This document shows positions 7,002 through 15,136 of a DNA stretch of 20,072 nt, one piece after another. This DNA comes from Thermoproteota archaeon. GTDB taxonomy: Archaea > Korarchaeota > Korarchaeia > B14-G2. The DNA lies in NCBI GenBank assembly GCA_003661385.1, contig QMWA01000013.1:1-20072 (forward strand), read 5' to 3'. The translations under genes were made by a program, and so were the position numbers. The notes below the pieces were generated by a model. That model made no database searches. It had not been told where the DNA came from and saw only the letters and a program-made list of their open reading frames with translations. Every line of letters starts with the position of its first letter. The first letter of the stretch is position 1.

Positions 7002-8084
7002 CTAGAGTACGCTCCTCCCAGCTTTGTCGAAGATGTGCAGCTTGCTTAGGTCTAAGAGCACCTTGATCCTCGACCCCAGGTCAGCTGTGTACCTGCCTGA
7101 GATCTTAGCTAGGAGCAGCTTCCCGCCTACTCTGACGTGTAGCACCGTGTCTGAGCCAAGCTGCTCGAAGAAGTCCAGTGTGCCATCTAGCTCCTGTAGG
7201 CTCTCTCCCTTGGCGCTGTCAGGGGTGTATATGTGCTCTGGCCTTATGCCTACTGTCACAGTCTTGCCCTCCATGCCTGAGAGCGCCCTTGCCTGCTCTG
7301 GTGTGAGCTTCAGCTTGAAGTCCTCTGCGTCAAGCTCCCCGTCCCTGACTGTTGCATCGAAGAAGTTCATCCTGGGGCTTCCTATGAAGCCTGCTACAAA
7401 GAGGTTCTCAGGCCTGTCATAGACCTCTGTCGAGGAGCCAACCTGCATTATCCTGCCCTCGTTCATGACAGCTATCCTGTCAGCCATGGTCATGGCCTCA
7501 ACCTGGTCGTGGGTCACGTATATCGTGGTCACCTTGATCCTCCTCTGGAGCTTCTTGAGCTCACTCCTCATCAGCACCCTCAGCAGCGCATCCAGGTTGC
7601 TGAGAGGCTCATCCATGAGCAGCACCTTAGGCTCCACAACTATAGCCCTGGCCACAGCAACCCTCTGCCTCTGGCCTCCTGAGAGCTGGTGGGGGTACCT
7701 GTCTAAGAGCTCCCCTATCCTGAGGAGCTCAGCTGCCCACTTAACCTTCTCATCGATTTCGCTTGCCGGAGCCTTCCTCATCTTGAGTGGGAAGGCTATG
7801 TTCTCGTACACGCTCATGTGAGGCCATATAGCATAGCTCTGGAACACCATCGAGATATCCCTGTCGCGTGGAGGCAGATATGTGACATCCTCCTCGTCGA
7901 AGTACACCCTACCTTCATCTGGGGCCTCCAAGCCAGCTATGCACCGCAGCGTGGTCGTCTTCCCGCAGCCGCTGGGGCCGAGGAGCACTAGGAACTCCCC
8001 GTCCCTCACAGTCAGGTTGATGTGGTCTACTGCCACAACCTTACCGAACACTTTGGTCAGGTTCTCCAGCTTAACCTCGACCAA
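7002..8084 (-). CDS. malK: Sugar ABC transporter ATPase (MalK/MsmK type)
   Basis: This is the ATPase subunit that powers the MalF-MalG permease. All motifs are present (360-residue numbering): Walker A GPSGCGKT 36-43, Q-loop Q82, signature LSGGQ 134-138, Walker B VLLMDEP 154-160, and switch His H192 in YVTHDQ. The ~130 residues after the nucleotide domain form the TOBE/OB regulatory domain of the CUT1 sugar importers (GIRPEHIY, then a final KLHIFD). I chose TTG 8084 because a GAGGTGA ribosome site sits 5 bases before it and the product then begins VEVKLENLTKVFG, as ABC ATPases normally do; an upstream GTG at 8111 would overlap malG by 22 bases. It is the fourth gene of the mal operon. Confidence 0.9.
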   Translation of the reverse strand: MVEVKLENLTKVFGKVVAVDHINLTVRDGEFLVLLGPSGCGKTTTLRCIAGLEAPDEGRVYFDEEDVTYLPPRDRDISMVFQSYAIWPHMSVYENIAFPLKMRKAPASEIDEKVKWAAELLRIGELLDRYPHQLSGGQRQRVAVARAIVVEPKVLLMDEPLSNLDALLRVLMRSELKKLQRRIKVTTIYVTHDQVEAMTMADRIAVMNEGRIMQVGSSTEVYDRPENLFVAGFIGSPRMNFFDATVRDGELDAEDFKLKLTPEQARALSGMEGKTVTVGIRPEHIYTPDSAKGESLQELDGTLDFFEQLGSDTVLHVRVGGKLLLAKISGRYTADLGSRIKVLLDLSKLHIFDKAGRSVL

Positions 8085-8089
8085 GGCCT

Positions 8090-8096
8090 TCACCTC
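8090..8096 (-). promoter_or_regulatory. Ribosome binding site for malK
   Basis: GAGGTGA on the minus strand, overlapping the malG stop codon and 5 bases before TTG 8084. It decides the malK start in favour of the TTG. Confidence 0.6.
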
Positions 8097-8905
8097 AGTG
8101 AGATGCCCCACATGGTTACAAGGTACCTGCGAGCTATAAACACGAAGGTTATAGCTGGCATCACCATTATGAAAGCTGCAGCGAACTTATAGGGGTCTGG
8201 GGCAGTCAGCACTGTGACCAGGATGTCAGCTGGCAGAGTCCTCCTCATCAACGTGAGTATGGAGGCCACAAACACCTCGTTCCACGAGATCACGAAGGTG
8301 AACATGGCTGCTGCAGCTAGCCCAGGCAAGGCCATTGGGAGAGTTATCTTGAAGAAGGCCTCAGCCCTGGTCAAGCCGAAGACCATAGCTGCCTCCTCGT
8401 ACTCTACTGGTATGCTCACGAATATGCTGTATGTTATGAGCACAACGAAGGGTAGCGCTAGGGAGGCGTGCGCCAAGGCTACGCCGAGGATCGTGTCGCT
8501 CAGCCCGAGCCTTATGTAGAGCTCAGCCAGCGGGACCCCCAGAACCATCAAGGGGAACATCCTCAGCGAGAGTATCAGCAGCTTGAAGCCGTCTCTCCCA
8601 GGGAACACGTACCTAGCGAGGGAGTAGCTTGCTGGGAGCCCTAGGGTGAAGCTGACTGCTATCGTCAGGAGAGCTACAGCTATGCTGTTCAGCGTGGTCC
8701 TCCACTCCCTCAGCTCAAACAAGAGCACCCTGATGTTCTCGAGCGTGAACTCTGTTGGGATAACCTTCCCTACGTCATAGTAGTCTTCTGGGACAGCGAA
8801 GGCTGAGATGAATATCAGGGCTATCGGAGTGAGGACCCAAGCTGACACCATGACTGCAGCAGCATACAGTGCTATCCTGGTGAGAGCCTGCTGCCACCTG
8901 TACAC
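8090..8905 (-). CDS. malG: Sugar ABC transporter permease (MalG type)
   Basis: The 271-residue membrane subunit has six hydrophobic segments (about residues 11-36, 72-96, 108-130, 140-162, 195-217, 241-258). The conserved EAA loop that docks to MalK reads EYEEAAMVFGLTRAEAFFKI, with EAA at 171-173, Gly177 and LP at 189-190. It starts with GTG at 8905, preceded 3 bases away by a 9-base match to the archaeal anti-Shine-Dalgarno sequence. It follows malF with a 6-base gap. Together with MalF it forms the channel of a CUT1-class importer. Confidence 0.9.
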   Translation of the reverse strand: MYRWQQALTRIALYAAAVMVSAWVLTPIALIFISAFAVPEDYYDVGKVIPTEFTLENIRVLLFELREWRTTLNSIAVALLTIAVSFTLGLPASYSLARYVFPGRDGFKLLILSLRMFPLMVLGVPLAELYIRLGLSDTILGVALAHASLALPFVVLITYSIFVSIPVEYEEAAMVFGLTRAEAFFKITLPMALPGLAAAAMFTFVISWNEVFVASILTLMRRTLPADILVTVLTAPDPYKFAAAFIMVMPAITFVFIARRYLVTMWGISLR

Positions 8906-8908
8906 TTT

Positions 8909-8917
8909 GGATCACCT
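8909..8917 (-). promoter_or_regulatory. Strong ribosome binding site for malG
   Basis: AGGTGATCC on the minus strand, complementary to the expected ...GGATCACCTCC 3' end of archaeal 16S rRNA, overlapping the malF stop and 3 bases before GTG 8905. It supports the non-ATG start. Confidence 0.6.
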
Positions 8918-9787
8918 GCCTTCCTCCAGGTACCTGGGCTTGAACAGCTTCAGGTACATCCACCCTAGGGCTATGGAGATCACAGCTACGAGGAGGGCGT
9001 AGCAGGCTGCTATATGCGGGTTCCTCACGTCGCTCTGCCAGTAGTATGCCTCCCCTGCGAGCACAGGGATGTCCCGGCCTGCTAGGATCCAGACCACAGC
9101 GAAGACCTGCATGGCGAAGAGCGTCCTGATTATTATAGCTGACTGGAAGCTGGGCTTGAGCATAGGCAGGATCACGTACCTGATCTTCTGCCAGGTGCTT
9201 GCGCCGAAGACGTCAGCTGCCTCGATGTAGTCTCTGCCTATCATCTGGAGGCCAGCGAAGAGTATCACGAAGACTATGGCTGTAGCCCTCCAGACCTCTG
9301 TCACGACTATGGCTACAGCCTCCATGCTCCTGTAGGCGTAGCCGAAGAAGTGGATTGGCTGGCTTATCAGCCCTAGCTTGAGCAGCACCTTATTCAGGTA
9401 GCCGCTTCCAGTCAGCATGTTATACCATATCAAAGCTGCTGCGACATCGCTTATCGTGAGGGGGATCAGGAAGACGTAGAGGCAGAGGTTAGCTCCCTTG
9501 AAGCCCCTGTAGAGGAGGAGGGAGACCCCTAGCGCGAGGGCAGCCTGCAGGGGGATTATCACCCCAGCTAGCAGGAAGGTGTACTTCAAGGCCTCCCAGA
9601 AGTACATGTCTGAGGTGAGGCTCCTGAAGTTCGAGAGGGTCAAGCTGCCTGACTCAGATGTGAAGGCAAGCTTGACCGCGTAGACTATAGGGTAGCCGAC
9701 GAAGAACAGGAGGTACATGAGGGTGGGTAGGAGAAGCAGGTACGGGATTAGCTTGGAAAAATTAGAGGAGGGGGGCTTCACGCCCAT
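8912..9787 (-). CDS. malF: Sugar ABC transporter permease (MalF type)
   Basis: The 291-residue permease has an N-terminal hydrophobic segment (residues 13-40), further segments at about 67-94, 102-124, 157-181, 217-237 and 258-280, and the EAA loop DYIEAADVFGASTWQKIRYV, with EAA 189-191, Gly195 and LP 207-208. It lacks the large extra periplasmic loop of enterobacterial MalF, as is usual for archaeal and Gram-positive CUT1 permeases. It starts at ATG 9787, 8 bases after the malE stop, with a GGGGT-like ribosome site. It pairs with MalG. Confidence 0.9.
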   Translation of the reverse strand: MGVKPPSSNFSKLIPYLLLLPTLMYLLFFVGYPIVYAVKLAFTSESGSLTLSNFRSLTSDMYFWEALKYTFLLAGVIIPLQAALALGVSLLLYRGFKGANLCLYVFLIPLTISDVAAALIWYNMLTGSGYLNKVLLKLGLISQPIHFFGYAYRSMEAVAIVVTEVWRATAIVFVILFAGLQMIGRDYIEAADVFGASTWQKIRYVILPMLKPSFQSAIIIRTLFAMQVFAVVWILAGRDIPVLAGEAYYWQSDVRNPHIAACYALLVAVISIALGWMYLKLFKPRYLEEGR

Positions 9788-9795
9788 GCTGACCC

Positions 9796-11103
9796 CTAGG
9801 AGTCTGGTGGAGGCAGAGGTGCCCCAGTCTCCTTGAACAGCTTCATCAGCTTAGCGTGCAGCTCATCGACTACAGCCTTCGGGTCCTCTCCGCCCTTAAC
9901 TATCCTGTCGAAGGCATCCCTGTATGTCTTCGTGAACTCACCTCCCTTAGGCCCTAAGCTGGGTATCATGGCTAGCAGAGCGTCCCTTGAGCCAACCTGC
10001 CTGTTGACTCCCGAAGCCAGTATCTTGAGCGCTCCAGCTGGAACAGCTCCCACAGCCTCGTTTGTGGACGGGAAGAACCCCACGTTCTGCAGGATCTTGA
10101 CCTGGGTCTCCGGCCTGGTGAGGAACTCTATGAGCTTCCAGGCTGCCTCCTGGTTTGGCGCACCCTTTGGGATCGCTAGCCCAGCCACCACTAGGATGAA
10201 CCCCCTGCCCTTGGGGCCCCTCGGGACCGGGACCACCTCAAACTGGTCTGGCTTCGTCGTTATAGCGTCCTTTATCCTGGCTGTGTGGTCCCAGGCTATC
10301 AAGACCTCCTCCTTGAGGAGGGGCTCAGCCATGGCGTCCCAGGTGGTGCTAGCTGGGTTCACCTCAGGCCAGAGCCTCTTGAGGTAGTCCCACATCTCCA
10401 GGGCGTCAGCGCTGTTGAAGTTCTTCACCTGAGCACCAGTGTAAGACGGGTAGATGTAGCCGTGTAGAAACCTGTGCCACAAGCCCTTTGGCGCGATCGG
10501 GAACCCTAGCTTCTTGCCTCCAGTAGCCTCATTGACCTTCTTAGCCCACTCCAACAGGGCCTCGTAGGACCACTTCTCCGACGCCGTCTGGATGTCCTCT
10601 TTCGTCAAGCCTGGTGGAAGGTAGTTGTAAGCCTTCTTGTTGACTACCATCACGTACGTGGCTGTCATCCATGGGACATAAGCCTTGATCCCATGGATCC
10701 TAGAGTAGTCCTCTAGGACCTTCGGGAAGGTCCTTCCTGGGAGAGCGCCGAACTTCGATAGGTCCTCCAGGTAGCCCTTTGAGGCGAAGAGGTCTAGGCC
10801 GCCGTGGAGGTCTCCAATCAGGCTCATCGTGACCTTCCCTGCCTTCTGCTCAGCCTCGAGCTTGTCTACTAGCTCCTCGTACTTCATGGGGACGAACTCG
10901 ACTTCTATCCCTGTCTCCGCAGTGAACTCCTTGAGCAGCTCCTCAACATAAGCTCTCTCCTTAGGGGGGTTGAGCTGCGTGGAGGCCCATACTATCTTCG
11001 GAGGAGGCTTCAGGAACAGCAGGTACCCGGCGACAGCCGCAACAACGATTATGCCTATGATGACTACAGCTAAGACAACCTTCGATACCCCTCTTGCTCG
11101 CAT
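9796..11103 (-). CDS. malE: Sugar-binding protein of the mal operon (MalE-like), class III-type leader
   Basis: This is the surface receptor of the importer, a family 1 sugar-binding protein. From ATG 11103 it has 435 residues. The N-terminus is MRARG followed by VSKVVLAVVIIGIIVVAAV and a short proline linker; Arg-Ala-Arg-Gly before a hydrophobic stretch fits a class III (prepilin-type, PibD-cleaved) leader like those of Sulfolobus sugar-binding proteins. The mature domain has two-lobe features: KIVWASTQLNPPKERAYVEE, YVPWMTATYVMVVNKKAY, an EEVLIAWDHTARIKDAI segment and VVAGLAIPKGAPNQEAAWKL. In-frame GTG 11112, three codons upstream, lies 25-26 bases from the TATA box and may be the leaderless start. 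Frames upstream to 11238 are rejected because they run through the promoter. The ligand is probably an alpha-glucoside such as trehalose or maltose, inferred only from the treT/trmB context. Confidence 0.87.
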   Translation of the reverse strand: MRARGVSKVVLAVVIIGIIVVAAVAGYLLFLKPPPKIVWASTQLNPPKERAYVEELLKEFTAETGIEVEFVPMKYEELVDKLEAEQKAGKVTMSLIGDLHGGLDLFASKGYLEDLSKFGALPGRTFPKVLEDYSRIHGIKAYVPWMTATYVMVVNKKAYNYLPPGLTKEDIQTASEKWSYEALLEWAKKVNEATGGKKLGFPIAPKGLWHRFLHGYIYPSYTGAQVKNFNSADALEMWDYLKRLWPEVNPASTTWDAMAEPLLKEEVLIAWDHTARIKDAITTKPDQFEVVPVPRGPKGRGFILVVAGLAIPKGAPNQEAAWKLIEFLTRPETQVKILQNVGFFPSTNEAVGAVPAGALKILASGVNRQVGSRDALLAMIPSLGPKGGEFTKTYRDAFDRIVKGGEDPKAVVDELHAKLMKLFKETGAPLPPPDS

Positions 11104-11130
11104 ACCAACCACATGTAGGGGTGGCAAAAT

Positions 11131-11157
11131 GTTATTAATAAAAGTTATTACCATAAC
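11131..11157. promoter_or_regulatory. Shared divergent promoter/operator between malE and the trmB-like gene
   Basis: The 10-mer TTATTAATAA at 11132-11141 is its own reverse complement. Leftward, 26 bases lead to about 11111, at the malE GTG/ATG starts; rightward, 26 bases lead to about 11163, giving a 14-base leader with the ribosome site AGGTG before the trmB-like ATG. Both operons can thus be read from one symmetric TATA element. GTTATTA occurs at 11131 and again at 11144, and the outer arms GTTATTAATAA and TTATTACCATAAC form an imperfect inverted repeat. A TrmB-type regulator could bind here and control both directions. Confidence 0.6.
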
Positions 11158-11176
11158 CCCAGGCAGGTGCGCTGGC

Positions 11177-12229
11177 ATGAGTAGAGCTGGAGGCGAGGAC
11201 GCAGCCATAGCTCTGCTACGCAAGATGGGCCTCACCAAGGTTGAGGCACAGATCTACATGTACCTCCTAGCTGAGGGGCCAAGCACCCTCCCTAAGATAG
11301 CTGAAGGCTTGTCCATGCATAGGCCTCAAGTCTACACCTCACTCAGGAGGCTTGTGTCGAAGAGCGTAGTCGAGTCCCTGGGCGGCAAGCCAGCTGTGTT
11401 CAGGGCAGTAGACCCAGAAGTCATTGTCAAGATGTTCTCCCAGGAGATAAGCAGGCTCATGTCAGATGCCCTGGAGAAGATGAAGTCCATCAAGTCGAGG
11501 GGTGGAGAGCGTAGCGTAGGCATATGGCTGATGAGGAGCTACGAAGGCGCCCTGGCTAAAGCTGAGTCCCTCATAGAGAAGGCGACAGTGGACATGGCTG
11601 TCTGCGGGAGCCCAGAGTTCATTATGCAGGTGGCAGAGAAGCTCTATCAGGCTGAGGAGCGTGGAGTAAACGTTTATGTGTTGGTGTACTCGCCGCCTGG
11701 GGTAGAGTTCAGCAGGGAGAAGCTTGAGAAGCTTAGGAAGGTCAGGTGGGCTGTCTCAGGAGACACCCTCGTGGTCATAGACTCAAGGCTAGGTGTCCTC
11801 ACACAGAGGCGTGGAGTGTCGCCTGCAGCAGAGTACGGGCTCATAATAGAGGAGCCTGTCATCCTAGACTACATACTACACGACTTCTTCAGCAGGTGGC
11901 TCAGAAGCAGGGTTATATGCGACAGGAGGGTCAGGCTGCCCACCAAGTTCACTATGCACAGGCTAGCTCTCCTAGAGGCGTCTAGGCTAGCTGACGAGGG
12001 TGTGAGGCTCAGGGCTAGGATAAGGGGGAGGTGGGTGAGGTCAGGGAAGCCTATGAGCATAGAGGGTGAGCTGGTTAAGCCTGTGATAGACCTGACGACA
12101 GGGCTAGCGCACTTCATAGTGAAAGCCAGGGGGAAGCTCATCAAGGTAGGTGGCCCAGATGCGATAGTGGAGGATGGTGCAGCCCACCTCATAGAGCTTG
12201 CTTCAGGTGGTGGAGGTGAAGATGACTAG
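11177..12229 (+). CDS. TrmB-family sugar-sensing transcriptional regulator
   Basis: The 350-residue protein has an N-terminal TrmB winged helix (about residues 10-80: LLRKMGLTKVEAQIYMYLLA, then IAEGLSMHRPQVYTSLRRLV) and a C-terminal effector domain of the TrmB sugar-binding type (from about 110 to the end: KATVDMAVCGSPEFIMQVAE; LPTKFTMHRLALLEASRLAD). Length is close to Pyrococcus TrmB (about 340). TrmB proteins repress or activate sugar transport operons depending on bound maltose, trehalose or glucose. The start is ATG 11177, with AGGTG 8 bases upstream; open frame to the left of it runs through the promoter. It is divergent from malE and overlaps the next gene by 8 bases. Likely target: the shared promoter at 11131-11157. 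Confidence 0.85.
   Translation: MSRAGGEDAAIALLRKMGLTKVEAQIYMYLLAEGPSTLPKIAEGLSMHRPQVYTSLRRLVSKSVVESLGGKPAVFRAVDPEVIVKMFSQEISRLMSDALEKMKSIKSRGGERSVGIWLMRSYEGALAKAESLIEKATVDMAVCGSPEFIMQVAEKLYQAEERGVNVYVLVYSPPGVEFSREKLEKLRKVRWAVSGDTLVVIDSRLGVLTQRRGVSPAAEYGLIIEEPVILDYILHDFFSRWLRSRVICDRRVRLPTKFTMHRLALLEASRLADEGVRLRARIRGRWVRSGKPMSIEGELVKPVIDLTTGLAHFIVKARGKLIKVGGPDAIVEDGAAHLIELASGGGGEDD
12212..12219 (+). promoter_or_regulatory. Ribosome binding site for the putative glycoside hydrolase
   Basis: GGAGGTGA inside the end of the trmB-like gene, 2 bases before ATG 12222. It selects this ATG over upstream in-frame GTGs at 12207, 12210 and 12216. Confidence 0.5.
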
Positions 12230-14369
12230 AGTCCTGCAGTTCAACATAGAGGACGAGGAAGGCATTCATGTCCCAGAGATAACAGGGAAGAGGGTAGTTG
12301 AGCTGGCTTTGAGGATCCACGCTAACACAGTGGTGGTCTTCGCGAGAGACGCGTGGGGGAGAGCATTCTACCAGAGCAGGATAGCTCCAAAGCACCCCAA
12401 GTTAGGCGGCAGAGACCTCCTGAGAGAGCTTGTAGATGAAGCCAGGAAAGCAGGGCTAGCTGTAGTGGTGATGATAGGGCATACAGCCAACAAGCACCTC
12501 TATGAGACCACAGACTGGGCTCAGAGAGATGCTAGCGGAAGGGTCATCGCGATGGACAAGAACCCAGCTAGCAGAGCTGAGGAGCCTAGGTGGCCTCTCA
12601 TGTGCCTCAACAGCCCCTTCCTGGACTACGTGCTGGAGGAGGCCAGGGAGGTCCTGGAGTACGGTGTGAGCGGGGTGTTCCTGGACTCATTCAGGTACAT
12701 GCCTGACCCTGAGGCTGCGTGCTTCTGCAGGTACTGTGAGGAAGCCTACAGGCGTGAGGCAGGCTCCCCTCTCCCCAGGAGAGCTGAGTGGGGCAGCCTT
12801 GAGCACAGGAGGTGCTTTGAGTGGAGGTACAGGGTCCTGGTCAGGGCCTTAAGGAGGGTGAAGTCGGCTCTCCCAGAGCATGCTGTGCTCGTCTACAACA
12901 GCCACCCAGCTGGCTGGGGGGGCCGCCCTAATAGGGTGGTTGAGCTTGCTAGAGAGCACATTGACATAGTGTTCGCTGAGTGTGCTGAAGCAGACTACCA
13001 GCCTCCTGGGTTCATAGCTGAGATGACTCGCCTGACTCTGGCTATGAGTGGAGGCAAGCCAACGTGGGTCTCAAGGAACTCCTTCCACACCTGCCTGACG
13101 ACCACAGCAACTTCACCGCTAGCAGTTAGGCAGGGGCTTAGAGAAGCCTTCATAGCTGGAGGCTATCCCCTTTACCTCGTGTTCAGCTCAGCGCTAGCCC
13201 AGGACAGGAGGGTAGCTGAGCCAGCTGCACAGGTCTTCAAGGAGATAGAGGCCCTAGAAGGCTACATGAGCGGGGCTGAGCCAGTCAAGTACGCTGCAGT
13301 CCTGTTCTCGAACAGGAGCAGAGACCTAAGCGAGGAGAGCTGGCATATGACAGACTCCCCGCGAGGCTTCTACTATGCCCTCCTATGGAGCCACCTCCCA
13401 GTAGCCTACATCTCAGACAGAGACCTAGATGAAGGTAGGCTAGCTGGCTACAAGCTCCTAATACTCCCAAATGTGACATCGATGAGCGACAGGGCAGCAG
13501 CTAGCATAGAGAGGTTCGTAGAGCAGGGGGGAGCTCTGATAGCAACACACCTTACATCAGCCTTAAGCGAGAGCGGAGAGCCCCTAGAAGACTTCAAGCT
13601 CTCATCCACCCTAGGAGTAAGCTACATGGGGCTAGCAAAGCTCCCCTGGTCCTACATAAAGGTAACAGGCATCCACCCTGTAGTAGGGGGCTTCAAGCCA
13701 GGAGACCTCCTGCTATGGGGTGACTTCGACAGGGACTTCACTGAGAGCAGAGTCCCCCCTAAGCTAGCATGGCATACAGAAGTCAAGCCTCACGATGGCA
13801 CCCAGGTGCTAGCTGAGCTTGTGGCTCCAGCTGGAGAGTACGGAAACGAGTACGAGAACGGCAGAGCCCCGCCACTAGCCTCAAGGCCACTAGGCCTACC
13901 TGCTATAGCAGCTAGAGGCAGAGTGGTATACTTCACAGGCCAGCTAGGCAGGCTCTTCTGGAGGATAGGCCACCCAGACCTGCACACACTTATAGCCTCC
14001 TCAGCAACGTGGGCAGCAGGCAAGCCTAAGGTAGCAGCTAGAGCCCCAGAGACAGTGGAGGTCAGTGCATTCCAGAGAAAGGGCCTCCTTATCATACACC
14101 TCCTCAACTACACCTATAACCAGAAGATCCTAGCTAAGCTGGCATCAGCAGCAGAGAAGACACCATTCAGCACACCAGATGCAATACACCCACCGAGATC
14201 CATAATACCAGTCCACGACATAACCTTAGAGCTAAGAGGCTACACACCCACCAGCGCATACTCACCAATATCACAAATAGAATACAAGCTAGAAGAGAGG
14301 GGAGCCTGCTGGGAAATCAAGGTGCCAAAGCTCACAGAATACGAGGCAATAGTGGTAGAAGCCACCTAA
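12222..14369 (+). CDS. Putative glycoside hydrolase: GHL6-like barrel plus beta-galactosidase trimerisation (GATase-like) domain
   Basis: The 715-residue protein begins with a TIM-barrel-like region. VSGVFLDSFRYMPDPEAACF (D155; C167, C169, C172) is the hallmark of hypothetical glycosyl hydrolase 6 proteins, in which a strand-end Asp precedes a Cys cluster (CFCRYC). From about residue 356 (KYAAVLFSNRSRD, later YKLLILPNVTSMSDRAAAS and FVEQGGALIATHLTSAL) a class I glutamine-amidotransferase-like domain follows, as in GH42 trimerisation domains. The C-terminal ~150 residues look like a beta-rich tail (LLIIHLLNYTYNQKI). No signal peptide, so probably cytoplasmic. It overlaps the trmB-like gene by 8 bases and is likely co-transcribed with it, which suggests that it acts on the sugar imported by MalEFGK. 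The substrate and catalytic pair are not known to me. Confidence 0.75.
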   Translation: MTRVLQFNIEDEEGIHVPEITGKRVVELALRIHANTVVVFARDAWGRAFYQSRIAPKHPKLGGRDLLRELVDEARKAGLAVVVMIGHTANKHLYETTDWAQRDASGRVIAMDKNPASRAEEPRWPLMCLNSPFLDYVLEEAREVLEYGVSGVFLDSFRYMPDPEAACFCRYCEEAYRREAGSPLPRRAEWGSLEHRRCFEWRYRVLVRALRRVKSALPEHAVLVYNSHPAGWGGRPNRVVELAREHIDIVFAECAEADYQPPGFIAEMTRLTLAMSGGKPTWVSRNSFHTCLTTTATSPLAVRQGLREAFIAGGYPLYLVFSSALAQDRRVAEPAAQVFKEIEALEGYMSGAEPVKYAAVLFSNRSRDLSEESWHMTDSPRGFYYALLWSHLPVAYISDRDLDEGRLAGYKLLILPNVTSMSDRAAASIERFVEQGGALIATHLTSALSESGEPLEDFKLSSTLGVSYMGLAKLPWSYIKVTGIHPVVGGFKPGDLLLWGDFDRDFTESRVPPKLAWHTEVKPHDGTQVLAELVAPAGEYGNEYENGRAPPLASRPLGLPAIAARGRVVYFTGQLGRLFWRIGHPDLHTLIASSATWAAGKPKVAARAPETVEVSAFQRKGLLIIHLLNYTYNQKILAKLASAAEKTPFSTPDAIHPPRSIIPVHDITLELRGYTPTSAYSPISQIEYKLEERGACWEIKVPKLTEYEAIVVEAT

Positions 14370-14546
14370 CCCTAGCAGACCCCATATCCCAGCTGCAAAG
14401 CCCAGGCCTCAGCGTCGAGGATAGCACATGGATGGCCAGCGGCCTGGTGACATACTACATTGACCACAGAGAGGCTGCTCGACACCTCATCATGGGCAGG
14501 CAGCTGAGACCTGCATCAGCAGGATGTGAAGCCCTATACCACGCTC
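14370..14546. other. Intergenic; weak plus-strand open frame
   Basis: A plus-strand frame is open from 14372 to a TAA at 14597-14599; with ATG 14432 it would give 55 residues beginning MASGLVTYYIDHREAARHLI. It runs antisense into the retropepsin-like pseudogene. The first half reads like protein but I recognise no family. It could be a remnant; no promoter is evident. Confidence 0.25.
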
Positions 14547-15003
14547 CTAAAGGCACTGTGGTACTCCTGCTACCAGTACTGTGGTTTTGTGCTCTCTAAC
14601 TATCTGCTGGCTGTCTGTTATGTGCCGCCATAGGCCTCTCCTGAAGCTTATCACTGTTATTCCCAGCTCATCTGTTAGATAGTCACTTAGTAGAACCTCA
14701 TTTATGTCTGGGTTGACTACGGCGTTGCATTTTTATCTCTCTCATCTCCTTCACATCAGCTAGCTTAACTTTCACAGCTGCCCTAACTTTAGGTAGAGTT
14801 GTCTCACCAGCTGCTGTCTCATAGTCTTCCAAATCGAAGTCCCATGTAGGCCACACTCCTAGGGTCTTCGCTAGCGTAGCTGGTAGAGCTACATCTGGCT
14901 CATCGCTCTCAAACCCTGAGCTCACTAGAGCTGAGGTCTCAACCTGTACTCCCTCCATTGATTCGAGCTTAAGCTTCACCCTGACTCCCAGGCTTATCAC
15001 CAC
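14547..15003 (-). pseudogene. Retropepsin-like (clan AA aspartic protease-like) protein, copy 1, frameshifted
   Basis: The first 93 or so residues read VRVKLKLESMEGVQVETSAL, then VSSGFES at the position of the DTG/DSG active site, LPATLAKTLGVWP (the strand after the flap in such folds) and a VKVKL tail. At a run of five A (about 14729-14733) the frame is lost; with one A removed it continues CNAVVNPDINEVLLSDYLTD and FRRGLWRHITDS to a TAG at 14547-14549. The repaired form aligns along its length with the intact paralogue at 16862-17287. The catalytic Asp is Ser (S28), so proteolysis is unlikely even if repaired. The start GTG 15003 lies inside the preceding small ORF. A homopolymer sequencing error could explain the shift. 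Confidence 0.7.
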
Positions 15004-15106
15004 GCTTTATCTTCCGCATGAAACCTATCTTCTTCTTGGCTCCCCTCCTTGCTATCACCGCTCTCCTCAGCTCAATTGCCAGCCAAACTCTCTCATCTGA
15101 AGCCAT
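14969..15106 (-). CDS. Small basic protein, 45 residues, upstream partner of retropepsin-like copy 1
   Basis: The ORF begins MASDERVWLAIELRRAVIAR and continues with a Lys/Arg-rich tail (GAKKKIGFMRKIKRGDK). It overlaps the retropepsin-like gene by 35 bases. An analogous 41-residue basic ORF overlaps the second copy by 50 bases, and both share an R-V-x-[hydrophobic]-RRA/IRAAL-like core, so the pair looks like a conserved two-gene unit. An AT-rich box is ~35 bases upstream. No known family recognised; could be a nucleic-acid-binding or toxin/antitoxin-type peptide, which is only a guess. Confidence 0.4.
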   Translation of the reverse strand: MASDERVWLAIELRRAVIARRGAKKKIGFMRKIKRGDKPGSQGEA

Positions 15107-15136
15107 GACCAAACCCTACTTCTCCCTCGGAGGCTT

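Noticed and set aside
9833-10387. 184-codon plus-strand open frame opposite malE
   Set aside because: Antisense shadow of a well-supported gene in a GC-biased sequence; no start signals and no protein-like motifs.
10970-11176. Upstream extension of the trmB-like gene on the plus strand
   Set aside because: It runs antisense through malE and the shared promoter; the TrmB helix-turn-helix begins just after ATG 11177, which has a ribosome site.
11104-11238. Upstream extension of malE on the minus strand
   Set aside because: It crosses the promoter and the start of the divergent regulator; the leader peptide begins at 11103 or 11112.
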